Below the pieces are notes generated by a model. It did not search any database and had not been told where the DNA came from. It saw only the letters and a list, made by a program, of their open reading frames with translations. Positions 26,473 through 34,328 of a stretch of 51,377 nt of DNA are shown here, piece after piece (within the stretch, counting starts at the first letter, position 1; each line of letters begins with the position of its first letter). A program made the position numbers and the translations under genes. The stretch is from Promethearchaeota archaeon (GTDB taxonomy: Archaea; Asgardarchaeota; Lokiarchaeia; Sigyniarchaeales; SOKP01): positions 1-51,377 of the forward strand of contig JAUVXW010000034.1 in NCBI GenBank assembly GCA_030603385.1, given 5' to 3'.

Positions 26473-27936
26473 CTAAATTTTGTATAAAAGTTTTGCAGTA
26501 TTAAAGAGTAAAGAAATCCTCCAAAATTTCATTCTTGCCTTAATTATACGATATGAATTAAACAAATCCTCTGGATCTACCTTTTCTTTCAACTTCTTTC
26601 TTTTAATTACCTCATCAGGTCTAAATTTAAGTAAATAAAAAGTATTCACAATTCCAATTGTATAAACTCTATCTCCACGGCTAAATGCTTTAATTGATAG
26701 ATCGTGTAAAAAAGCCTTAACAGCAAAAAATTCGCGAGGTTTACTTATATCGGTTAAACCGAATATTTTTATTCTACTCCACCCCTCTATTCCTGAAATT
26801 GCGTAAGTTGCAGTAAGAAATTTATACTTATTGCTATCTTTAATATAATCTTGAAAAAAATCCTCAATTCTTTGATCAGAAATCCAATATTCTTGAAATA
26901 TTAAATTTCTACTGGATCTTCCAATTGCAACCTCAGCATCGCTTATATCTCGCCATTTTTCTTTCAAATAGGATTTTTCTACATCGATTCCGTTCAATTT
27001 TAATGCTATGTCTTTAGTTAAAGAAACGCATTTAGATGTAACTTCAGGATCGTCGTAATAAACTGCCCATACTAACCATTCTTGCTTTGGAAAAATAATA
27101 TGGGAATATTTCTCAAAATTTTGATTTGAAATTGAAAGAAAGAAAGGTTTAGTTGAAAGTTCATCCTTGATTTTTGTATAAAATTGAATCGCATTTTTAA
27201 TGGAAGAAAATCCATACCCAATTACCTCCAATGAAGTTTTAAGTGTTGTTAGAGATAATTCTACCTCAGAAATTGCTCCATAAATGCCATAAGTACCAGA
27301 AATATCTTCAAGAGACAATTCTCCATTAGAATCTCTGGAAATTTTAGTAATTGTTCCGTCAGGCAAAACCAACTCTAAAGATACAATTGAATCCATCATT
27401 GTTCCATATTTTAAAACACCAATGCCTGCTTTACCGGGTGTTGCGATAAAACCACCAACACAAGAAGTTTTAAAGCTTGTAGGATAACATTTCGGGGCTA
27501 GTCCATAGTCTGCAAGAGCTTCAATTAAATTTAACCAAGAGATTCCACTACCTACACTTACAATCATTTTGTCAGGATCAATTTTATAAATTTTATTTAT
27601 CCTTCGCATGTCTATAATAACTCCCCCTTTTGATGGAGTTGCTGAAGAAAAACAAGATGTACCCGCAGATCTAATTGTTATTGGAATTGATAGCTCTCTG
27701 CATTGTTTTATGACCATTGAAAGCTCTTCAGTATCTGCTGGACGAATAAGATAATTAGCTCTGTAATTTTCTTTGAACTTATAATGATAAGAGGGTAAGG
27801 AAGTTAGATCTGCTGATGCTGATTCAAGTTCATAAGGGTTATCACTTATATGATAAGGAGATACAAAATCCTTTATAATATCCAGAAAACCTTTTTTCTT
27901 ACTTTTATTATCATAATTTTTTATCATTATTATCAT
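26473..27936 (-). CDS. FAD-linked oxidase (GlcD/D-lactate dehydrogenase-like)
   Basis: 487 residues of the FAD-binding-4 (vanillyl-alcohol oxidase) family. The FAD domain shows LIRPADTEELSMVIKQCRE, PITIRSAGTSCFSSATPSKGGVIIDM (pyrophosphate-binding loop), and CVGGFIATPGKAGIGVLKYGTMMD. The C-terminal part ends in the family-like DPEDLFNSYRI. Unlike classic GlcD, the C-terminal lid is diverged, and the last 25 residues (FWRISLLFNTAKLLYKI) are amphipathic and hydrophobic, so it may dock on the membrane. It is located between the Fe-S subunit and the three membrane-protein genes, all on the minus strand. Confidence 0.85.
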   Translation of the reverse strand: MIIMIKNYDNKSKKKGFLDIIKDFVSPYHISDNPYELESASADLTSLPSYHYKFKENYRANYLIRPADTEELSMVIKQCRELSIPITIRSAGTSCFSSATPSKGGVIIDMRRINKIYKIDPDKMIVSVGSGISWLNLIEALADYGLAPKCYPTSFKTSCVGGFIATPGKAGIGVLKYGTMMDSIVSLELVLPDGTITKISRDSNGELSLEDISGTYGIYGAISEVELSLTTLKTSLEVIGYGFSSIKNAIQFYTKIKDELSTKPFFLSISNQNFEKYSHIIFPKQEWLVWAVYYDDPEVTSKCVSLTKDIALKLNGIDVEKSYLKEKWRDISDAEVAIGRSSRNLIFQEYWISDQRIEDFFQDYIKDSNKYKFLTATYAISGIEGWSRIKIFGLTDISKPREFFAVKAFLHDLSIKAFSRGDRVYTIGIVNTFYLLKFRPDEVIKRKKLKEKVDPEDLFNSYRIIKARMKFWRISLLFNTAKLLYKI

Positions 27937-27978
27937 TAATTTTAGTTAAATCATTCATTTATCTAATCAAAACTTTAC

Positions 27979-28362
27979 TTAAACTAATATAAATCCTGAA
28001 AGGAAAGCGCCCCACCAACATATTAATGTAATATACCCTGTCATTTTCGCAGGTTTACGTTCTGCTGCAATACCAAACAACATACTTAAAAAACCCGTTA
28101 TTAATCCCAAGGCTCCTAAAATTATGTGCGACCAATGTACTCCTTCGGTAAATGAAGCCCAAATATCAGGATTTAAAAAAATTGTGGACAGAACGTTGAT
28201 AAGCGTTAAAATCCAAGAAACTACAGCGAAAATTCCGTGGATTTTAACAAATTTACTTTCATTAACTAATACAAGAATAGTACCAATTGTTAGTAATATT
28301 AAAGCAGGTGCTCCTAAAAGCATACCAAAATGTAGGTTTACACTTGAAACGATATCGGGCAT
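27979..28362 (-). CDS. four-helix membrane protein with conserved-looking His residues
   Basis: 127 residues, four TM helices. His lies near helix starts: NLHFGMLLG (first), KIHGIFAVVSW (second), and GVHWSHIILGALG (third). Such paired histidines on neighbouring helices are typical of membrane-bound heme b, but Cys or CxxCH motifs are absent. Together with the next two genes upstream it is a candidate membrane anchor for the flavin/Fe-S pair. No named family is recognised. Confidence 0.65.
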   Translation of the reverse strand: MPDIVSSVNLHFGMLLGAPALILLTIGTILVLVNESKFVKIHGIFAVVSWILTLINVLSTIFLNPDIWASFTEGVHWSHIILGALGLITGFLSMLFGIAAERKPAKMTGYITLICWWGAFLSGFILV

Positions 28363-28413
28363 GATTATCCTAAATTTCCATTTTATTAGTTATTTTACGT
28401 TCGGTTTTAATAT

Positions 28414-28424
28414 AAAAAAAAAAA
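28414..28424 (-). terminator. T-tract on the minus strand between two membrane-protein genes
   Basis: Eleven A on the plus strand (T on the minus strand) lie 33 bp after the stop of the 165-residue gene and 52 bp before the 127-residue gene. It could end part of the transcripts here, so the five genes may be expressed at uneven levels. Confidence 0.4.
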
Positions 28425-28456
28425 TTAAAATAGATTATAATTGCATTTTTCTGTAG

Positions 28457-28954
28457 TTATATTACTTCTCGTTTTGATTCTCCAAAAACTGATTTCGTAG
28501 CTTTTTTAGTAATTAGGAGTACTGCGACTAAAAGCAGCATCAATACAATGAACCATATAATTGCATGAACCACAGGATCAATATCAGCCGTTTCCACAAT
28601 ATATGCAGTACCTTCATGCCCTATATAATATAAAAAGGCGATGAAAACAGAAGCAGAAGAAACACCACCAAAAATTAATTCTTCAGTCTTAGATCCACTG
28701 AATAATGAAGTCTGTCTAGCTATAAGAAAAATTATGATCGCCCCGATGATTGAAATTGGGATAACGATGAAAAACTTACCATAGTATCCCATCGATATTT
28801 CTCCAGGTGTTTTTCCAAGTCGCCATTCATTAAGTACAGGATAGTATCTCCAGACAGGGATACCAAACCAACTTGCCCATATATATGTTAATGAACCTAT
28901 TAACACTAATCCATATATAAAATATGATATTGTTTTATTTTTTTCTAATGCCAT
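28457..28954 (-). CDS. membrane protein of the flavin-oxidoreductase cluster, unknown function
   Basis: 165 residues with four TM segments (about residues 10-27, 53-73, 91-110 and 127-148). His appears as YYIGHEGTAY and DPVVHAIIW, close to the helices, and WRYYPVLNEWRLGKT forms an extracellular or cytoplasmic loop after the first helix. The start is ATG at 28954. The gene follows the 158-residue membrane protein by 38 bp. Family unknown; a heme- or quinone-binding role is inferred only from the His placement and the context. Confidence 0.65.
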   Translation of the reverse strand: MALEKNKTISYFIYGLVLIGSLTYIWASWFGIPVWRYYPVLNEWRLGKTPGEISMGYYGKFFIVIPISIIGAIIIFLIARQTSLFSGSKTEELIFGGVSSASVFIAFLYYIGHEGTAYIVETADIDPVVHAIIWFIVLMLLLVAVLLITKKATKSVFGESKREVI

Positions 28955-28992
28955 TATTTTTACCTCTTTTATTTATTTTGAGTGATTTCCTC

Positions 28993-29469
28993 CTAAATAC
29001 TATGGACAGCAGTAAACACAAACCCCATAATCATCTTAAATAACACAGCAAATGTTACAAATGTTTGTAATTGCATCGCTAATTTGAATTTTGGCAAATT
29101 TTCCCTTTCTGACAGATCAAAAAAGACATGTAATAAAACTACGGCTATTGCAGGTATAACTGCGATTCCTCCTACATGTTCTTTAATCTCAAATAGACCT
29201 GCTAAAATTGGCTCGTTAGGATCAAAATCTGGAACCATTACATTTACTTTGAAAACGGGATAAATTGCGATACCAAGGAACCAAGTACCAAAATATAATA
29301 GCATACCAATTAAGCTTGCTAGTTTGAAAGTTCTAAATTTGGTAGAATCTTTTTTTACCTGAAATAAAACTATGTAATAAGATGCAATAACAGAAAATAT
29401 AAGACCTATTGCCATAATAAGATGTATTGTCAATAATGTACTTGAAACATCTTCGAATATAACTGCCAT
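28993..29469 (-). CDS. membrane protein with candidate heme-ligand histidines, first gene of the cluster
   Basis: 158 residues with four TM segments. His residues lie at TIHLIMAIG (helix 1), KEHVGGIAVI and VLLHVFFDL (helix 3), and TAVHSI (C terminus). This pattern resembles small cytochrome b-like or CopD-like membrane modules, without an exact match. It is the first gene of a run of five on the minus strand, so its upstream spacer (29470-29906) should hold the promoter. Confidence 0.65.
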   Translation of the reverse strand: MAVIFEDVSSTLLTIHLIMAIGLIFSVIASYYIVLFQVKKDSTKFRTFKLASLIGMLLYFGTWFLGIAIYPVFKVNVMVPDFDPNEPILAGLFEIKEHVGGIAVIPAIAVVLLHVFFDLSERENLPKFKLAMQLQTFVTFAVLFKMIMGFVFTAVHSI

Positions 29470-29678
29470 AATCTCACCATATTCTATTTTTTTTTTGTTT
29501 CTCTTAATTTTCTTTTTTAAAGTTTTATGTTTAAATTATGTAATATTGAAAATTAAAAAGTCTATATATAATTTTGATTTATGAAAAATAAGTATTTCCT
29601 TAATTATTTTTGAAACTTGGCTATTTTAAACAATCGATTAACTTATAGTTTCAATTTCTGACATTTTTTATTTCTTAC

Positions 29679-29691
29679 TTTCAATTTGAAA
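29679..29691. promoter_or_regulatory. inverted repeat and TATA-like site in the divergent spacer 29470-29906
   Basis: TTTCAA-T-TTGAAA is a perfect 6-1-6 inverted repeat directly followed by CTTATATAAA (29692-29701). The 437-bp spacer between the membrane cluster (minus) and the Lrp-like regulator (plus) has further TTGAAAC/GTTTCAA half-sites at 29610-29616 and 29647-29654. It is a plausible operator region, for instance of the neighbouring Lrp-like protein. No gene is seen in the spacer. Confidence 0.4.
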
Positions 29692-29906
29692 CTTATATAA
29701 AAATGAAAAATTTGAAAAAATTCAATATTAAAATAATTTCAAACTATTGATTCCATTATTTCTTATATTCAAAAAGACTTTCAAGCTTTTATAAAAAATC
29801 GAGAAATTATACACTTTGTTTATAGCAATAAAAGAATTCAAAGACAAACATTTATTGATTATTAAATTGAAATTTATTAATCTAAGTTCATATAGTTCAA
29901 ATAAGT

Positions 29907-30470
29907 ATGAAGATAGATAATATAGATAAACAAATTCTAAAGGCATTGTTTAATAAAGGGCGTGAAAGCCTAACGAATCTTGAAAAAAAGGTTTTTAAAT
30001 CAGATCAAGAAACAATGAGTCATACTGGAATTGCAAAAAGGATTTCGAAATTAGAAGAAATGGGAATTCTTAAGGTTCAGGCTAATACAAACATTAACAC
30101 TATGCAATACAAAGCTCTTTTCTTTTTAATGGAGATGGAAAATTATGAAGAAATGAGAAAAATTATTAACGCATATTCTGAATGCCCAAGAGTTTTTTTA
30201 TTAGCACAAGTTACCGGTCAATATAATCTTATCTTAGGAGTGCTAGGTCAAAATATAGAAGTTTTGCAGAATTATATTAATCATTGTGGACCCACTAATA
30301 AAAAAGGGATATTGCATTCAGCAGCTATATTTGTTTCTGATTTTATATTGCCAAAATTTATGCCTTTAAATCTCTTTAGTAATGAAAGTATGGAAGATAA
30401 ATGTGGAAATATTTGTAAAAATTGTGAAGCATATTTAGAGGGTAAATGTGAGGGTTGCGGTAATTTTTAG
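29907..30470 (+). CDS. Lrp/AsnC-type transcriptional regulator with a Cys-rich C-terminal tail
   Basis: 187 residues. The N-terminal 65 residues form a helix-turn-helix (IDKQILKALFNKGRES ... GIAKRISKLEEMGILKV). The middle is an alpha/beta ligand/dimer domain of the RAM type (ECPRVFLLAQVTGQYNLILGV). The end carries the added cluster C-x3-C-x2-C-x8-C-x2-C (CGNICKNCEAYLEGKCEGC), which could bind zinc or an Fe-S cluster and so make the regulator metal- or redox-responsive. It is divergent from the flavin-oxidoreductase membrane cluster, whose most likely regulator it is. Confidence 0.85.
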   Translation: MKIDNIDKQILKALFNKGRESLTNLEKKVFKSDQETMSHTGIAKRISKLEEMGILKVQANTNINTMQYKALFFLMEMENYEEMRKIINAYSECPRVFLLAQVTGQYNLILGVLGQNIEVLQNYINHCGPTNKKGILHSAAIFVSDFILPKFMPLNLFSNESMEDKCGNICKNCEAYLEGKCEGCGNF

Positions 30471-30535
30471 ATCTCTCAATTGAATTTAAATCAAATTAAG
30501 AGAATTTAGTAAAGATTTTATAAAAATATTAACTG

Positions 30536-30856
30536 GTGAAGAATACCATTAAAAGCCGAATTGACCCAGAAAAGAAAACAATTGAAATAATGATACAGAT
30601 GTATTGTAAAAATTTTCATAATCCTGAAAATAGATTTTGTCTGTCTTGTTTAGACCTTTTTAAGTATGCTGAAAAAAGGTTAAAATATTGTCAATTTGGT
30701 GAAAATAAACCCACCTGTAAAAAATGCCCGATTCATTGTTACAAACCAGATATGCGAGAAGAAGTTCGGAAAGTAATGCGCTATGCTGGTCCACGAATGT
30801 TATATTCTCACCCAATTATGGGTTTTCGTCATCTTCTTAATAAATTTAAAAAATAA
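30536..30856 (+). CDS. YgbA-like 'nitrous oxide-stimulated promoter' family protein
   Basis: 106 residues with the family's cysteine pattern: MYCKNFH, FCLSCLDLFKYAEKRLKYCQFG, KPTCKKCPIHCYKP, and then VMRYAGPRMLYSHP. These Cys/His groups are likely metal- or cluster-binding. In gamma-proteobacteria the homologue YgbA responds to nitrogen oxides and is controlled by NsrR. It starts with GTG at 30536, 66 bp after the Lrp-like regulator on the same strand, so both could belong to one nitrosative-stress or redox response unit. Confidence 0.85.
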   Translation: MKNTIKSRIDPEKKTIEIMIQMYCKNFHNPENRFCLSCLDLFKYAEKRLKYCQFGENKPTCKKCPIHCYKPDMREEVRKVMRYAGPRMLYSHPIMGFRHLLNKFKK

Positions 30857-30932
30857 ATAGGCTTGATGTGACAGAATATTAAATTATGAGATTCTTATAT
30901 GATTTTCTTTTGTAATAAATATGTAGTTAATT

Positions 30933-31301
30933 TTAAAACCATTGGGTCGCATCTGCCTCTAAAACCAAATCATTCAGGGTTGCTGCCCCTACAATTTTTA
31001 CCCCAGGAATAAGATCGACTTTTTCCAATCCTAACATTCTTTTTGATGCTTCACATACCATAATTTCAATTCCCATATCCATTGTTTTATCTATCATTTC
31101 CTTTACACTTGGAAATGCACCTAATTTTATTTTCTCAGCTTCGCCAGGTTTTAATATCCTTAATCCTGTACCCAAATAATATACAACTGGTTTGATATCC
31201 ATTGCTTTGGCGGTTTGAGCTAACACTAATGGGGAATATTGACGTTCTGGATCATGACTGGTCTGTACATATAGGATAAATTTCTTATTTTCGCTTATAA
31301 T
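30933..31301 (-). CDS. DsrE-family protein, probable ATT (or ATA) start
   Basis: The strong frame begins only at GTG 31226 with 97 residues, but the same frame is open upstream and reads KKFILYVQTSHDPERQYSP, the missing first beta strand and nucleotide-like loop of the DsrE fold. It is bounded by TGA at 31305-31307 and has no ATG, GTG or TTG. AGAGGTGATG stands right before ATT at 31299-31301, so ATT (or ATA at 31296-31298) is the likely start. The resulting 122 residues are the usual family length. DsrE proteins are sulfur-carrier or multimeric accessory proteins; the catalytic Cys position is held by MVCEAS (Cys-x-Ala). It stands between YgbA and FeoB. Confidence 0.78.
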   Translation of the reverse strand: MISENKKFILYVQTSHDPERQYSPLVLAQTAKAMDIKPVVYYLGTGLRILKPGEAEKIKLGAFPSVKEMIDKTMDMGIEIMVCEASKRMLGLEKVDLIPGVKIVGAATLNDLVLEADATQWF

Positions 31302-31550
31302 ACATCACCTCTAAATCTATTAATATAATATTTTATGAGATACACAAATTTTTTGTTAAATATGCGCTATACACAATGCATATCAGTAATTAATAAATCT
31401 CACTTTTATATTTCAGAAAAAAAGCTGAATTTTGTTAAAAATTTTATAAGAGAATTTTAATTGAACTTATAAAATATTAAAATCATAGAGGAAATTTAAA
31501 TATATTAAATTCCTTCTAATATGACTTTCAAGTTTCTATTGAGAAAGTTT

Positions 31551-33638
31551 TTACAAATTCAAAAATAAAATAAAACCCCAATTTACAATACCTCCAATAA
31601 TTATAGCAAGCGAAATTTCCAGAAAAGAAATTTGAAGTGCGTATTTCCAATTAGTTTGTTTCGCTATGATGATGACTGTTGCAAAACAGGGGATGTAAAG
31701 CATTGTGACTAAGCTGAATGTAATCATTTGAATAGGAGTTAATAATTCTACAAGAGTTAACCCCAAATTTTCTGCAAAAAGAGCAAGAAGTACAAGCGTT
31801 AGTTCTTTACGTAAAATGCCATAAATTAAGAATATTCCTACAGCCATTGGAAGACCTAACCAGATTACAGATATTGGTGATAGAATACGATTAACTGGTT
31901 CTAAGGCGTTAAAAATCAGCAGGATCTCTAATGTAATTCCAAGAATGATAATAATAGGAAGTGCTTTAAACACAAATTCTTTAGATCTTAACCATGTTTG
32001 CTTAAAGATTACATTATAATTGGGCATCCTATATTCATGCATTTCCATAATTAATTCTGTACAAGTTCCAGGCATTGTTTTGTTTAAAATTCTTCCTATG
32101 ATTAAAATGACTGAAAAGTTTATAATAAACAAAAATAGAACCCACGAAAGACCTAAATATCTCCCAACTAACCCCATAACTACTGTCATTGTTGCAGCGC
32201 AAGGAACAAGTGAAGTTAAAACAATAGAGATCTTTTTTTCTCGCTCAGTTTCCATAATTCTACATCCCGCGCATGCTGGAACATTACATCCAAAACCTAA
32301 AATCATGGGTATAATAGATTTCCCGTGAACTCCAACCGTATGCATAACTCTATCCATCAAAAATGCTGCCCTTGGGAGATACCCTGAATCTTGTAGAATT
32401 TCAATTATTAAAAAAAATGGTATAACATATACTAATACACCACCAACTGCTCCGATTAATCCTCCTACTCCTCCATCCCAAAGAATTTTGACCCCTAATA
32501 AGTTTTCTCCGTATAATGAGTAAATACTCTCGCTCCAAATTCCATATTCTTCATCTAATAATCCCCCCAAAAAATCTCCAATGGAAAATGTAAATATATA
32601 GATCCCTAAAATAACCAGAATCAATATAACGTATCCCCAGATTGAGTGAGTGGTAAGATGGTCGAGTTTATCAGCAAGAGTAATTTTCTTAGTTTGTTTT
32701 TCAGATTGAATTATTAAAACTTGTTCTACAATTTTATTAATGTTGTTGTAAATTTCAGAAGAAATTACAGTACTAATATCTTCGCCATGAATCTCTTCAA
32801 GTTCCTTACGAAAACTATCAGCTAGTTGAATGATATCTGAGGTTGACTCATGATTTTCAAATATTTTGTTAATTTCTTCATCATCTTCTAAAAGTTTTAT
32901 TGCTAAAAATCTTGGGGGATAATGAGAGTTAACAACAGATTTTCTATCAGCACTAATACCTTTTATGAGATCATTGATTTTATCCTCAACTTCCTTTCCA
33001 AAAGAAAGGATTACCGATAAATCAGGAATTTCATATTCACTATTTTCATAATTTAAATGAGTGTGGCGATATTTAACCATTTCAATTGCTTTTTCAAGAA
33101 GTTGATGGACACCTAACCCATGAACCGCAACCACAGGCAAAACTGGCAATTTAAAAATCTTTTCTAACTTTTTGAAGTCCAGATCTATATTTCTTTTATG
33201 TAAAATATCCATTTGATTCATAGCGAGAATTATTGGAACATTTAACTCTAATAGTTGAAAAGTAAAAAATAAATTTCGTTCAAGATTAGTAGCATCAATA
33301 ACATTTATTATTAAATCAACGTCCTCAGAAATTATAAATTCTCGGCTTACAATTTCTTCTAACGTGAATGTTGATAATGAATAAATACCAGGTAAATCAA
33401 CTATATTGAAGTGATATCCTAAGAAGTCTAATTTCCCTTCCATTTTTTCGACTGTCTTTCCAGGCCAATTTCCAATCGTCTGTGAAAGCCCTGTTAACTG
33501 ATTAAAGATGACTGATTTTCCCACATTTGGATTACCAGCTAAGGCTATATTGATTGAATCTTTATGTTTATCTTTATGTTTCTTTTTTCCTTTTCGTTTA
33601 TACGGTAAATGGCTTGGTGTTCTCCTTTGATGTTTCAT
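31551..33638 (-). CDS. feoB: ferrous iron transporter FeoB
   Basis: 695 residues. After a basic, His/Lys-rich N-terminal extension of about 25 residues, the G domain shows GNPNVGKSVIFNQLTG (G1), DLPGIYSLS (G3) and NQMD (G4). The membrane part contains the Gate motifs (SGYLPRAAFLMDRV, ILGFGCNVPACAGCR with conserved cysteines) and eight or so TM helices. It imports Fe(II), consistent with the heavy Fe-S demand of the region. feoA lies upstream, 76 bp away on the same strand. Confidence 0.96.
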   Translation of the reverse strand: MKHQRRTPSHLPYKRKGKKKHKDKHKDSINIALAGNPNVGKSVIFNQLTGLSQTIGNWPGKTVEKMEGKLDFLGYHFNIVDLPGIYSLSTFTLEEIVSREFIISEDVDLIINVIDATNLERNLFFTFQLLELNVPIILAMNQMDILHKRNIDLDFKKLEKIFKLPVLPVVAVHGLGVHQLLEKAIEMVKYRHTHLNYENSEYEIPDLSVILSFGKEVEDKINDLIKGISADRKSVVNSHYPPRFLAIKLLEDDEEINKIFENHESTSDIIQLADSFRKELEEIHGEDISTVISSEIYNNINKIVEQVLIIQSEKQTKKITLADKLDHLTTHSIWGYVILILVILGIYIFTFSIGDFLGGLLDEEYGIWSESIYSLYGENLLGVKILWDGGVGGLIGAVGGVLVYVIPFFLIIEILQDSGYLPRAAFLMDRVMHTVGVHGKSIIPMILGFGCNVPACAGCRIMETEREKKISIVLTSLVPCAATMTVVMGLVGRYLGLSWVLFLFIINFSVILIIGRILNKTMPGTCTELIMEMHEYRMPNYNVIFKQTWLRSKEFVFKALPIIIILGITLEILLIFNALEPVNRILSPISVIWLGLPMAVGIFLIYGILRKELTLVLLALFAENLGLTLVELLTPIQMITFSLVTMLYIPCFATVIIIAKQTNWKYALQISFLEISLAIIIGGIVNWGFILFLNL

Positions 33639-33714
33639 ATTTATTCTTGAAAGTTTTATTTTAGAATTTTAAAGTTTTATTTAATAAAATCACGGATATA
33701 ATTTTTAAAAATAT

Positions 33715-33948
33715 TTATAAGTTACATTGTCCCTGACATCTTACCATGATTTTTGCGGCCAGACCTCTACCAATTACCAATGAAGTACCTTTCACAATAA
33801 TTTCTAAGGGTCCTTTCAAGGGAGCACTTTTCTTTTTTAATATTTTTACACCCGGAACGATTCCTAAGTTTGCAAGGCGTCTTTTAGCTTTGATTCCAGT
33901 TTTCACACTTAAAACAGTAATTATTTCTCCTTTTTCACATTCTGTCAA
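33715..33948 (-). CDS. feoA: FeoA-like SH3-domain protein
   Basis: 77 residues of the FeoA family (SH3-like barrel), with VKTGIKAKRRLANLGIVPGVKILKKKSAPLKGPL and the final strand LVIGRGLAAKIMV. FeoA interacts with FeoB to regulate Fe(II) uptake. The start at 33948 is TTG with no good ribosome-binding site; an alternative start was not found. The end is 76 bp from feoB. Confidence 0.93.
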   Translation of the reverse strand: MTECEKGEIITVLSVKTGIKAKRRLANLGIVPGVKILKKKSAPLKGPLEIIVKGTSLVIGRGLAAKIMVRCQGQCNL

Positions 33949-34328
33949 ACACCTAATTAATGGTGTTTGGAAAATTTCTTTTTTAACCTGTTTTTCATGT
34001 ATAGAATTAATAATTCAAAATCATCTCAAATAAGACTTTTTAATTAATAAAATGAATTATAGAATTTAAATTTAGGCATAACAAATTATAAATAATTTAT
34101 TTTTATTATAAATTAAGTTGATTAAATTAAAGTAAAAATTTGAAACCTAATTTTGGATTTTTAATGTTTCCTTTAATTTTTATATCTTAGGTTCAATATT
34201 TCTTAAGTAAGTAAGAATTAGAATGAATAGAACAACAAATTATTTTATTTTTATAAAGAACAAAATTTATTGTATGGGGTTGTATTTATTGCTTTAATTT
34301 TGCATTAAATGATTGAATGTTCTTTTAA
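33949..34328. other. AT-rich spacer between feoA and the Hdr operon
   Basis: 380 bases between the feoA start (minus strand) and the end of the large HdrA gene (minus strand). It should hold the promoter of the feo genes and the terminator of the hdr operon. I see no gene and no clear operator or Fur/DtxR-like box. Confidence 0.5.

Noticed and set aside
29728..29946. A 72-residue minus-strand frame in the divergent spacer
   Set aside because: AT-rich composition with Leu/Asn/Phe runs, overlaps the start of the Lrp-like gene, no ribosome-binding site.
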